A stretch of DNA of 64,000 bases from Chryseobacterium sp. LAM-KRS1 (GTDB taxonomy: Bacteria; Bacteroidota; Bacteroidia; Flavobacteriales; Weeksellaceae): the NCBI RefSeq assembly GCF_013184525.1, contig NZ_JAAOIZ010000003.1, positions 372,001 through 436,000 of the forward strand, given 5' to 3'. The notes beneath the pieces are model-generated. The model saw only the letters and a list, made by a program, of their open reading frames with translations, searched no databases and had not been told where the DNA came from. Each line of letters starts with the position of its first letter. The stretch's first letter is position 1. The position numbers were made by a program, and so were the translations under genes. Shown piece after piece: positions 9,568-16,916 of the stretch.

Positions 9568-10083
9568 ATGAGAAAATACTTACAGATTGTTGACAGACAC
9601 AGAGCATCACAAGGCCTCAGACTTGCGAATTATATTATTGATCTTATTTTCAGCTATATCCTGATCCTTATATTATTAGGTGTATTGGGAATTGCCTATG
9701 CATTTATTACAGGAAATACCGTAGAAGAAATAGGTTACAGAATGGAAAATATGAATCCTTTACTGGACCGGCTGATCACCTTATCCGCTTATCTTCTGAT
9801 GATGTTTCTCACAGAGCTGATCACCCAGGGAAGAAGCTTAGGGAAACTGATCACCGGAACAAAGGTGGTCATGATAGACGGAACCTCTCCCGGTACAAGT
9901 AATTATCTCCTTAGAAATATCATCCGAGGAATCCCTTTCGTGGATCAGTTATCTTTTTTAGCAGATAAAAGTGGATTCCATGATAAATGGAGTGAAACCT
10001 GCGTTGTTGTAAAGAAAAATTATGAAGCTGAGTTACAGTTAAAAAGCGATATAAACACGTTGGGAACTAAAGAAAATATCTAA
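9568..10083 (+). CDS. RDD family membrane protein
   Basis: A 171-aa membrane protein. RDD-type features are the R-x-x-NYIIDLIFSYIL first membrane segment (around residues 19-45), a second segment near 65-85 (LITLSAYLLMMFLTEL) and then the GRSLGKLITGTKVV loop that defines the family. The 'RDD' arginine and aspartates (R...D at L-x-NYIIDL) are present. The function is unknown; some homologues are proposed ion exchangers. It is the last gene before tRNA-Cys. Confidence 0.82.
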   Translation: MRKYLQIVDRHRASQGLRLANYIIDLIFSYILILILLGVLGIAYAFITGNTVEEIGYRMENMNPLLDRLITLSAYLLMMFLTELITQGRSLGKLITGTKVVMIDGTSPGTSNYLLRNIIRGIPFVDQLSFLADKSGFHDKWSETCVVVKKNYEAELQLKSDINTLGTKENI

Positions 10084-10088
10084 AAAAC

Positions 10089-10119
10089 TTTGATTAAGTC
10101 AGAAAAATTTTTATATTTG
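10089..10119 (+). promoter_or_regulatory. promoter of tRNA-Cys
   Basis: TTTG (10089-10092), then 19 nt, then TATATTTG (10112-10119) is a perfect Bacteroidetes promoter. The mature tRNA begins 15 nt after the -7 box. This provides a local ruler for other promoters in the window. Confidence 0.75.
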
Positions 10120-10133
10120 CACACCTCAAAAAT

Positions 10134-10204
10134 GGTACTTTGGCCGAGCGGCTAGGCAGTGGTCTGCAACACCATCTACAGCGGTTCGAATCCGCTAGGT
10201 ACCT
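10134..10204 (+). tRNA. tRNA-Cys (GCA)
   Basis: The acceptor arms GGTACTT and AGGTACC pair, with T as discriminator base as is usual for Cys. The D arm is GGCCGAGCGGCTAGGC, the anticodon stem-loop TGGTCTGCAACACCA has anticodon GCA, and the T arm AGCGGTTCGAATCCGCT is complete. It is 71 nt long without an encoded CCA. A strong terminator follows. Confidence 0.96.
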
Positions 10205-10213
10205 CACTTAAAG

Positions 10214-10251
10214 CCCCTAACGACTTGACAACAAGTTAACTAGGGGTTTTT
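10214..10251 (+). terminator. intrinsic terminator of tRNA-Cys
   Basis: CCCCTA (10214-10219) pairs with TAGGGG (10241-10246), with an inner ACTTG/CAAGT stem, followed by a run of T. Confidence 0.8.
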
Positions 10252-10260
10252 AGTTTCTAA

Positions 10261-10303
10261 TAATTCCAGCATAATTCCAACATAATTCCAACGGATTCCA
10301 ATG
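10261..10303. repeat. 11-bp tandem repeats next to tRNA-Cys
   Basis: Units taattccagca, taattccaaca and taattccaacg are followed by a partial fourth (gattccaatg). They begin 57 nt after the tRNA 3' end, where integrases commonly recombine. No integrase gene and no second copy of the tRNA end is visible, so an attachment-site role is only a guess. Confidence 0.5.
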
Positions 10304-10660
10304 TAGAAATATAAATGAAGCTTAAAAGTTACAAAACCATAAAAGCTATTGTATGTTTTTTACGGTTATATTCTTTATAATGAATAACACAAACTTAAAC
10401 AATTTAAATCATTTAAAAATTTCAACACAATTAACATATTACATTGCAAAAGACATGGTATTAATGCTTTTTTTATATAAATTATATAATTTTACAATAC
10501 CAATCAGCAATACAAAAATGAAAAAATGAGTAGAAGATTATTTTTCCTGTTATTGCAACTGTGAAAAATATTCCATTAGTATGTATATACTAACAATCTT
10601 TATAACTTATCTCATATAGTTCACTTTTTATTTGATTTTTTATAACCTAAAACATTATTT
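10304..10660. other. AT-rich intergenic region before the first QVGINT protein
   Basis: About 360 bases with no credible gene. A 21-codon ORF (from ATG at about 10314) and a 12-codon ORF (from about 10525) lack support. It probably contains the promoter of the gene at 10661, but no clear TAnnTTTG box is seen. Confidence 0.5.
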
Positions 10661-11404
10661 ATGATTAAAAATTTTATTACGATTTTTTGTTTCAGTTTAG
10701 CTAATGCACAAGTAGGGATTAATACATATACTCCTGAAAGCACACTTGACGTCACTGCAAAATTGAGCATTGGAACATCTTCCTCTGTAGATGGAATATT
10801 AATTCCGCGCGTAAGCAGAGAAAGAGCTCAGTCCATGCTAAATGTACCGACTTCTACTCTTGTTTACATTAATGATATTTCAACTGGTGATACTACAGGT
10901 ACAGTTCAAAATGTCAGCGAAACAGGATTTTACTATTTCGATGGAAGTTTATGGTCGCCTCTTGTTTCTATGAATACCATAACTAATGATTCCGGAGTAT
11001 CAGTAAAAAAAATACAATCGATAGGAAATTATAGCAATAATACAATTGTTAACGGTTTTTTTGAGTTTAGAATGAGAGGAACAGGAGCCGGGAATAATAA
11101 TATGGCCTATGAAATGAGATTGACAAGTATACCTTCTGGAACGGCTAGGGTTTTCTGTTCGATTCTCCAAGCTGTTGGACAGACTCCTCCGGCGGGAGCT
11201 AAAAGTAATTTTTCTTTTAATCAGAGTAATTGGAATACTTGGCAAACTATAGATACGGTTACTACGCCAGGAAATGGACATATAGCTTATCTCTCAGTTG
11301 ATGGTTTAGAAAATAATAGAATATTTTATGTAATCAATGTACAAAGAATTGGCGATAACACCAGCGATAGCGGATTAAAGTCATTAATAATAAGCAGATA
11401 CTAG
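10661..11404 (+). CDS. secreted protein of the 'QVGINT' family (paralog 1)
   Basis: A 247-aa protein with a signal peptide (IKNFITIFCFSLANA) followed by QVGINTYTPESTLDV. The mature N-terminus, the segment SSVDGILIPRVSRERAQ and the Y-INDISTGDTTGT and GFYYFDGSLW motifs recur in the proteins at 12392 and 14265, so these are paralogs. The repeated 'xGIGTxxP...LE/LD' pattern resembles shaft or head modules of Bacteroidetes surface proteins and phage tail fibres. The rest looks like a beta-sandwich. The function is unknown, probably cell-surface or secreted. No T9SS C-terminal domain is visible. Confidence 0.7.
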   Translation: MIKNFITIFCFSLANAQVGINTYTPESTLDVTAKLSIGTSSSVDGILIPRVSRERAQSMLNVPTSTLVYINDISTGDTTGTVQNVSETGFYYFDGSLWSPLVSMNTITNDSGVSVKKIQSIGNYSNNTIVNGFFEFRMRGTGAGNNNMAYEMRLTSIPSGTARVFCSILQAVGQTPPAGAKSNFSFNQSNWNTWQTIDTVTTPGNGHIAYLSVDGLENNRIFYVINVQRIGDNTSDSGLKSLIISRY

Positions 11405-11427
11405 TTCAAATAACAGATCAATAATAA

Positions 11428-11458
11428 AGTCTCTCATATTCTATAAGAGACTTTTTTT
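11428..11458 (+). terminator. terminator of paralog 1
   Basis: AGTCTCT (11428-11434) pairs with AGAGACT (11446-11452) and runs into seven T. Confidence 0.75.
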
Positions 11459-11547
11459 ATGAATTCAAATTAAATGATTTCCCATTCCTACTTTGTAAAC
11501 AATTTTAGGGAAAATAGCATTAATATAGCAGCATCTATCTCGTTCAT

Positions 11548-11634
11548 AAAAAAATCCCCAACCGAAGTTGAGGATAAAAAACTAATGACCATGAAAACTA
11601 TATAAAGTCTACATTAGAAATATTGTAAGTGCCA
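11548..11634 (-). ncRNA. candidate small RNA, UUCG-terminator family, copy A
   Basis: On the minus strand ATCCTCAAC pairs with GTTGGGGAT around a TTCG tetraloop (11575 to 11554), followed by a T-run: a strong terminator. Upstream on the same strand the segment AGTTTTCATGGTCATTAG, then AATGTA, ATATTTC and TGGCAC (11634-11629), matches copy B at 18689-18782. No ORF is shared between the copies. TGGCAC resembles a sigma-54 -24 box, but the -12 box is poor. A small RNA of about 60-80 nt is inferred from the conserved element plus terminator. Confidence 0.45.
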
Positions 11635-11716
11635 TTATTTTGAGAATATTTCTCCCAATTAAAAAGCACTAATAGAAACTATATAATAAAAATATTCCTT
11701 GTCCGGTTTAAAAACG

Positions 11717-11744
11717 AAAAGGCCGGACAGTGATCCTGCCTTTT
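11717..11744 (-). terminator. terminator-like hairpin on the minus strand
   Basis: AAAAGGC (11717-11723) pairs with GCCTTTT (11738-11744), with an inner GGA/TCC pair. On the minus strand a T-rich tract follows. It would end a transcript carrying the small ORF at 11820-11930. Confidence 0.5.
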
Positions 11745-11819
11745 CTGTAAAACCCAACTTCAAATTTTAATTATATATATTTATTTTTTAATGAGTTTAG
11801 TATTAAATGTTTTGTTCAT

Positions 11820-11930
11820 CTACTTCTTTTTGTACTGAGAAGCTTTTTGTGAAACAGGCTCCCATCTTTGACCATAAACAGTAGCAAAACCCGCTGCCAA
11901 GGTACAAACCACTAAAATTCTTTTTTTCAT
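11820..11930 (-). CDS. 36-aa secreted microprotein or remnant of a T9SS protein
   Basis: The ORF runs from ATG at 11930 to TAG at 11822-11820 and encodes a signal peptide (MKKRILVVCTLAAGFATVYG) plus QRWEPVSQKASQYKKK. Directly after the TAG, in the same frame, MNKTFNTKLIKK then TAA (to 11781) looks like the last residues of a T9SS sorting domain (usually ...KLIKK or KFIKK). The simplest reading is a secreted protein that lost its middle, leaving only the two ends. Paired TGTGATA repeats lie 115 nt upstream and a terminator lies downstream, so it may still be transcribed. Confidence 0.42.
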   Translation of the reverse strand: MKKRILVVCTLAAGFATVYGQRWEPVSQKASQYKKK

Positions 11931-12044
11931 TCTTTAATTCTGATTTTCTATTTAATAAAATATTGCAACGATTTAAAAAAATAATCGTGCATTAAACGAT
12001 GGTCCGAAAATCTAAATATTACCTTCAAAAATAAAATAAATGCC

Positions 12045-12062
12045 TATCACATAAATATCACA
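12045..12062 (-). promoter_or_regulatory. TGTGATA direct repeat pair (11-bp spacing)
   Basis: TATCACA occurs at 12045-12051 and again at 12056-12062, exactly 11 bp apart; on the minus strand both read TGTGATA. A -7-like TAGATTTT (minus strand, 12014-12007) follows 30 nt downstream, towards the small ORF at 11930. The same paired motif occurs at 13859, 14159 and, in part, 16850. Confidence 0.45.
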
Positions 12063-12311
12063 AAATACAAAATGCTAAAAACCAACTGATTGCAACAAAA
12101 CAATATTCATCTAATGATTAACCTTTATAAAAAGAATACTTTTCAGCATCTCCTTATTCACAAAAAAGAGAAATAATTAAACGCGATTACCAACAATATC
12201 TCACTTAAGCAAATTACCGTCCAGGTAAAAAAGAAATTCTCTCAGTTTATCTGTTAAATGGTAAATGGATATCTCCCTAACCTATGAATTTTATATTGAA
12301 GAACAGCTAAA

Positions 12312-12338
12312 AAACTCCCAACAAAAATGCGGGAGTTT
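12312..12338 (-). terminator. terminator of paralog 2
   Basis: AAACTCCC (12312-12319) pairs with GGGAGTTT (12331-12338). Reading on the minus strand it runs into TTTTTT, 54 nt after the stop of the gene at 12392. Confidence 0.7.
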
Positions 12339-12391
12339 AAACAATAAAACAGTTATACTATGAACACCATTTTCATACTATGACGTCTTAT

Positions 12392-13477
12392 TTAATTTCT
12401 AAAGAATCTCATAAACATATAGTCTCCTAAGGCATTTACTTCACTTGCCCTGAACAACCTGGTAGAAAGGTTATAAGACTTTACAGTTGCATTATCTGTA
12501 GGAGAAGGATCATAAGTATCGAACTGCATGATTGTCCCCTCAGAGTTTTGAGCTCCATAGCTGTATGTTTCAACCCATGTATTAGGTTGCAATGTGTAAG
12601 GTCCGTCATAAGTAGTACTTGAACCACTTGTATGTCCCCAGGTTGCAAAATAGTAGGCATAAATAGGATGTGTTCCCGTATTTCTGAATGAAATTGTGCC
12701 TGCTGTATTGGTTCCATTGTACCTTACCTGCAGGTCTCCTAACTGGATGACTGAATCCGTAGCAGTAGTCGCATTAATAAATCCCTGGTAATTTACACTT
12801 GCACCACTTTGGGTTCCTGATGTCTGACTGGTTAAATACCATTTAGAACCGTCATTATAGTAAATACCGGGTATGACATTATTCGGAGATGTTCCGGCAC
12901 TAGCCGTATTGTATACTAGCATTCCCGCGGTATGGGAAGTTAAAGGAGCAGCTGAAGTTGTTCCTGTAAGTGCAATTCTGGGCATTAATAACCCTTTATT
13001 GGAAGATGAAATCTCTAATTTGGCGTCAGCATTAGGAGATGCTGTACCAATACCTATATTTCCAATTCCAATAAATGTCAAGCTAAAATTTACCAAATTT
13101 ACTTCTCTGTTTCCTGTAAGAATCCCATCGGCACTATATATATCGCCTCCTGATGATCCGCCACCACCCGAAAATTTCTTCCATGTGGTTCCTTCAAAAT
13201 AATAATATCCTGTAGCATTAATATTAACTGCCTGGCCGGTGGCAGTACCCGTTGAAATGTCATTCACATAAATTAATGTGCCGTTTGGAACACCGGACAT
13301 ATTAAAAGCTCTTAACCGGTCTACTCTTGGAGCAATAAGCCCATCAACACTGGTTGCTGATTCATTTTTGGCTACAACATCTAAAGTTGCTGTTGGAGTG
13401 GTTGTATTTACTCCTACCTGAGCTTTAAATATAGGGAAGCATCCGATGATCCCTAAAAGAATAATCTTGTTTTTCAT
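12392..13477 (-). CDS. secreted protein of the 'QVGINT' family (paralog 2, two modules)
   Basis: A 361-aa protein with a signal peptide (KNKIILLGIIGCFPIFKA), then QVGVNTTTPTATLDV, SVDGLIAPRVDRLRA and Y-VNDISTGTATG, closely parallel to the protein at 10661. A second module follows after a Gly/Ser linker (near residue 105): NIGIGTASPNADAKLEIS, GLLMPRIALTG, AGMLVYNT and GIYYNDGSKWY, like the N-terminus of the protein at 14265. The C-terminal 130 residues look beta-rich. It is probably a surface or secreted protein of unknown role. Its likely promoter lies far upstream, at 13828-13876, leaving a long 5' untranslated region. Confidence 0.7.
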   Translation of the reverse strand: MKNKIILLGIIGCFPIFKAQVGVNTTTPTATLDVVAKNESATSVDGLIAPRVDRLRAFNMSGVPNGTLIYVNDISTGTATGQAVNINATGYYYFEGTTWKKFSGGGGSSGGDIYSADGILTGNREVNLVNFSLTFIGIGNIGIGTASPNADAKLEISSSNKGLLMPRIALTGTTSAAPLTSHTAGMLVYNTASAGTSPNNVIPGIYYNDGSKWYLTSQTSGTQSGASVNYQGFINATTATDSVIQLGDLQVRYNGTNTAGTISFRNTGTHPIYAYYFATWGHTSGSSTTYDGPYTLQPNTWVETYSYGAQNSEGTIMQFDTYDPSPTDNATVKSYNLSTRLFRASEVNALGDYMFMRFFRN

Positions 13478-13827
13478 TTTAAATGGTTTTTATGATAATG
13501 TTATTTTTCAGATACAATTACATAAACCCATCAGAAATCTTATTCCGGCAAAACAGACAATCTCATCATACTATCTATCAATACCACATGGTTTCAAAAT
13601 TAAACTTTGAAGTTGTGCTTTTACATCAATAAAAAATTAGAATTTGAAAGAGGGAATATCTAACTTTTATCATTTGCATATTTAGAATCTTAATCTTCTA
13701 TAAACTATCGCCTTATTTTTAAATTCAATCTTTCTGATTTATTGGTAATTAATTTTTTATACTATATATTCAAATACATTTTCCTTATTTTAATATTACA
13801 GTTAATACTCCCATCCAAAGGTTGTCA

Positions 13828-13876
13828 CAAACATAATAATATTAAAACCTCAACGATATATCACATATATATCACA
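13828..13876 (-). promoter_or_regulatory. TGTGATA repeat pair and -7 box upstream of paralog 2
   Basis: ATATATCACAT is tandemly duplicated exactly at 13856-13877, giving TGTGATA twice on the minus strand at 11-bp spacing. The minus-strand TATGTTTG at 13835-13828 is a perfect -7 box 23 nt beyond. Transcription from here would reach the gene starting at 13477 after about 340 nt. Confidence 0.42.
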
Positions 13877-14156
13877 TCATAGATAGAGCCGATTAAATCT
13901 GAAAAAACTACTGTAAAATATTTCTAAACTGAAAGAGTTATTCTCGAACCTTAAAAAACAAGGACTATAAATTAAGAAATTGATGATCGAATAAAATTCA
14001 GATTTGAGCTGCAGAACATTAAAGAAATAATAAACATTATAATTTAAACCAAAAGTTTTTATATAGGGTAACCAGTAGTTTAAATGAAATGATTAGTAAA
14101 CAAGCCCCAAAATTATTCCGGAAAATTCTTTAATGTAAGAATCCTTCTATTGATCG

Positions 14157-14216
14157 TATGTGATACCTATGTGATACCATTCATTTTGCCTGACAAATTT
14201 ATTGGCTGTAACATTG
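14157..14216 (+). promoter_or_regulatory. TGTGATA repeat pair and promoter of paralog 3
   Basis: TATGTGATACC is exactly duplicated at 14157-14167 and 14168-14178. Downstream lie TTTG (14185-14188), 20 nt, and TAACATTG (14209-14216), a -33/-7 promoter with one mismatch. The repeats end directly upstream of the -33 box, the position of a classical activator site. The second TGTGATA ends 32 nt before the -7 box. Confidence 0.5.
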
Positions 14217-14264
14217 CACCCGAAAATTATATTAACATTTAATTATTAACACTAAGATTTTACG

Positions 14265-15026
14265 ATGAAAAAGACATTCATAACATGTATTATTTGTTTT
14301 GTATTTAATTTGGGGTATTCTCAAGTTGGGATCAATACTACAAATCCCGATAAATCAGCAGTATTGGATATCACCAGTCAAAATAAAGGAGTGCTTTTCC
14401 CAAGAATTTTTCTACAGTCCCTGACCGATACGAGTACTATACCGGACCCCGCAGAAGGACTGGTTGTATGGAATACCAATACAGGCTTAAGTCGTGGAAA
14501 AGGGCTTTACTATTTTGTAGATGGCAGCTGGGTTAAAATCCCTAAACCATTCAACCCTACTGGTAAAACATATGATTTTGTAGATTTTAAACAAACAAAC
14601 AGCAGTTTAAACCTCACTGGCACCTTAAAAGAATTAACCGAGCTTAGCACCTCATATACGGCTCCATCTGATGGTAATCTATTCTTAAACTATATTATCT
14701 ATGCAACCATGGAAGACAATCCAAACCCAAGGGTTTCGAATACTTATTGTGAAATTCAGGTAACAGATATTGCAACTTCAGTCGTTCAAAAGGGAAGCTT
14801 ATTGATTTCTCCGGTATTGGTTGTCACTAATCAGGGGTCTAATGCTGCTGCCAGTCCAAGTATCATCCCGGTAAATGTTGTAAAAGGGCATAGCTATAAT
14901 ATCAAAGTATTTGTGAAAGAGGCTTACTTGGATACCAGTAAGTATACTATCCGTGTTGGCACTGTAGATTACGCAAATAGTAAAGCTAATTCTTCCTTAA
15001 CTATCAATTCTTTACTGAATCCGTAA
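14265..15026 (+). CDS. secreted protein of the 'QVGINT' family (paralog 3)
   Basis: A 253-aa protein with a signal peptide (KKTFITCIICFVFNLGYS), then QVGINTTNPDKSAVLDITSQ, NKGVLFPRIFLQ, EGLVVWNTNTG and KGLYYFVDGSWVKI. This module matches the second module of the protein at 12392. The C-terminal part (from about residue 115) looks like a beta-sandwich with alternating hydrophobic strands. It is probably secreted, function unknown. A paired TGTGATA operator and a promoter lie 50-110 nt upstream, and a very strong terminator lies downstream. Confidence 0.7.
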   Translation: MKKTFITCIICFVFNLGYSQVGINTTNPDKSAVLDITSQNKGVLFPRIFLQSLTDTSTIPDPAEGLVVWNTNTGLSRGKGLYYFVDGSWVKIPKPFNPTGKTYDFVDFKQTNSSLNLTGTLKELTELSTSYTAPSDGNLFLNYIIYATMEDNPNPRVSNTYCEIQVTDIATSVVQKGSLLISPVLVVTNQGSNAAASPSIIPVNVVKGHSYNIKVFVKEAYLDTSKYTIRVGTVDYANSKANSSLTINSLLNP

Positions 15027-15064
15027 ATTTTGTTTCCCGTATCAACATATCCATATCCATATAA

Positions 15065-15105
15065 ATATCCTAAATCTTTAAGGTAAGATTTAGGATATTC
15101 TATTT
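15065..15105 (+). terminator. terminator of paralog 3
   Basis: A 14-bp perfect stem (ATATCCTAAATCTT, 15065-15078, with its complement at 15085-15098), a 6-nt loop and TCTATTT after it. Confidence 0.78.
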
Positions 15106-15229
15106 ACCACATCATATTATTTTAAAGAATTTTGCTTGACAATTATGAAAATTAAACCCTGAAAAAAACTAACTAAATTGACTCTTAACAATTTTCATTT
15201 TTTTTAACTTCCCATACTAAAATATATAA

Positions 15230-15237
15230 TAAATTTG
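15230..15237 (+). promoter_or_regulatory. -7 box for the TPR regulator
   Basis: TAAATTTG is a full match to TAnnTTTG, 62 nt before the start codon at 15300. No TTTG -33 box is seen at 19 nt. Confidence 0.45.
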
Positions 15238-15299
15238 GCTTAGATATTATTAAAATTAAGAATAACCAAACTTCCAATTCACACTGAACCACAAGTTAA

Positions 15300-16796
15300 A
15301 TGAAAACTAAAATTATATTAATATTATTATCAACCTATACTATACTTTATTCACAATCAACTGCTCATACCGCTTCCAACAACCCAAAACTGCAAAAAGA
15401 AGAAATACAATCTCTTCTTGCCTTATTCAACAGAAAATATCAGAACATGGAGTTGGATGCAAGTGAATTTTATGCAAAAAAAGCTCTGGCAAAAAGTATA
15501 AAAACTAAGTATTCATATGGAATCGCCTATAGCTACCTTTATAATGCACAAGTAGCAATTGATAAGGCCAAATTCAACACGGCTTTACAGCTTCTTAGAA
15601 AAGCTGAAAAGGAATCCGGAGAAGATATTCCTTTGTTAACGATTGAAATACATACAGCAAGAGCAAAGATCTATGACATGGTGATGTCATCACAAGCCTG
15701 CATAAAGGAACAAAAAAAAGCCTTCCCATTCATTGAGGAAATTACTGATAAGCAAAAACGAGGCATCTTACAAATAATAGCAAACAATACAATTTCCTTT
15801 TCTTATTTACATGAAGGCCAAATCGATTCCCTAAGCTATTATTTAGCAAAAAATGATAAGCTTATTCCTACTCTATCTGAGGCAGAAATCCCAACAAGAC
15901 CATTAACGGATTTTTATGCTTTAAAGGCCGTCCCATTCAATAAAAATAAACAATATGATTCTGCCAACTTTTACATTAATAAATCTATTCGTATAGCACA
16001 AAATCGCCAATACAAGGATATCAGCCTGGCTTATTTCCTAAAAGGTAATCAGGCTTTCAATAAAAAGGTCTATGATTCTGCCGTTTCCTATTATTTGAGA
16101 TCTCTTAAAAATATGGAAGAGCTTGATTATATAACAATTCGCACAGGAGCAATCTTTGAACGTCTATCCATTGCTTATTCTAAACTCGGAGATGTTAAAA
16201 ATTCAAACGAGTACAAGCTCAGGTTTATTGAACATCAAAAACAAATGCATGAATACAGTGATGCTCATTATACTGTAATTGATGAAATAGCTGCAGAACG
16301 CAATGAAAAAGAGCAGGAACATATCAATAAAGATATTTTCATCATTATATCAATTTTCCTGTTATTAATTATTATTTTAATTTATTTTTTTTATAAAAGG
16401 CATGTACACCATCGCAAAAAAATAAATATCCAGGAGACCATTATTTCGAAAGAAGAAGAGAAAAATTTCTTATTGGAAAGGAAAGTAAACAAAGCTTTTG
16501 ATGAAGTAGTACAGTTGGCAAAAGAAAACAGCCCGGAATTCCTGACCCGGTTTAAAGAAGTTTATCCGGAGGTAATATCTTCTCTCCTCTCTGTAAATCC
16601 AAAACTTCAAATCAGCGAGCTTACTTTCTGTGCTTATTTATATCTTAACTTTTCATCAAAAAATATTGCACAATATACCTTTGTAACTCCACGAGCCGTT
16701 CAGCTGAGAAAAAACAGACTGCGAAAAAAATTAAATATCCCGTCTGAAGACGATATTTATTTGTGGATCAAAAAAATAGCTGAAAACCATATATAA
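15300..16796 (+). CDS. TPR-containing membrane regulator with C-terminal LuxR-like HTH
   Basis: A 498-aa protein. It has a signal peptide (residues 1-18), a long helical region with TPR-like repeats (residues about 40-310, for example DSAVSYYLRSLKNMEELDY), a strong membrane segment near 345-367 (IFIIISIFLLLIIILIYFF), a coiled-coil linker and a C-terminal HTH (about 430-490) with NIAQYTFVTPRAVQLRKNRLRKK. The periplasmic TPR plus cytoplasmic HTH architecture is common in Bacteroidota, where the protein is a one-component membrane-bound transcription regulator. The ligand is unknown. It sits between the QVGINT genes and two small HTH genes, so it may regulate this region; that is inference. Confidence 0.72.
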   Translation: MKTKIILILLSTYTILYSQSTAHTASNNPKLQKEEIQSLLALFNRKYQNMELDASEFYAKKALAKSIKTKYSYGIAYSYLYNAQVAIDKAKFNTALQLLRKAEKESGEDIPLLTIEIHTARAKIYDMVMSSQACIKEQKKAFPFIEEITDKQKRGILQIIANNTISFSYLHEGQIDSLSYYLAKNDKLIPTLSEAEIPTRPLTDFYALKAVPFNKNKQYDSANFYINKSIRIAQNRQYKDISLAYFLKGNQAFNKKVYDSAVSYYLRSLKNMEELDYITIRTGAIFERLSIAYSKLGDVKNSNEYKLRFIEHQKQMHEYSDAHYTVIDEIAAERNEKEQEHINKDIFIIISIFLLLIIILIYFFYKRHVHHRKKINIQETIISKEEEKNFLLERKVNKAFDEVVQLAKENSPEFLTRFKEVYPEVISSLLSVNPKLQISELTFCAYLYLNFSSKNIAQYTFVTPRAVQLRKNRLRKKLNIPSEDDIYLWIKKIAENHI

Positions 16797-16849
16797 GAAA
16801 AATGCTCATATAGAATAAAAAAACATTCTGCTGTATTCCATTTCCCTAC

Positions 16850-16907
16850 TGAGATATTGATGTGATACATCAGTATTTTGCCAACCAGCGGTCTTCCCGT
16901 ATGTTTG
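16850..16907 (+). promoter_or_regulatory. promoter with TGTGATA element for the HTH gene at 16917
   Basis: TGAGATA (16850-16856) and TGTGATA (16861-16867) are 11 bp apart. TTTG (16877-16880), 19 nt, and TATGTTTG (16900-16907) form a perfect promoter. The TGTGATA copy ends 32 nt before the -7 box, the same distance as at 14157-14216. The ATG at 16917 lies only 9 nt after the -7 box. Confidence 0.55.
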
Positions 16908-16916
16908 TCGAAAAAC

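Larger units (their letters stand above)
11931..12391. other. intergenic region with operator repeats
   Basis: Besides the TGTGATA pair at 12045-12062 and the terminator at 12312-12338, no gene is visible in these 460 AT-rich bases. Confidence 0.5.
13478..14264. other. 787-bp divergent intergenic region
   Basis: This AT-rich region separates paralogs 2 and 3. It holds two pairs of 11-bp-phased TGTGATA repeats facing outwards (13859-13876 towards the left gene, 14159-14176 towards the right gene) and -7 boxes for both. No ORF is supported. Confidence 0.55.

Noticed and set aside
10314..10379. 21-codon ORF (MKLKSYKTIKAIV...) after the tRNA-adjacent repeats, considered as an integrase remnant
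   Set aside because: It is too short, and no catalytic or core-binding residues of tyrosine recombinases can be recognised.
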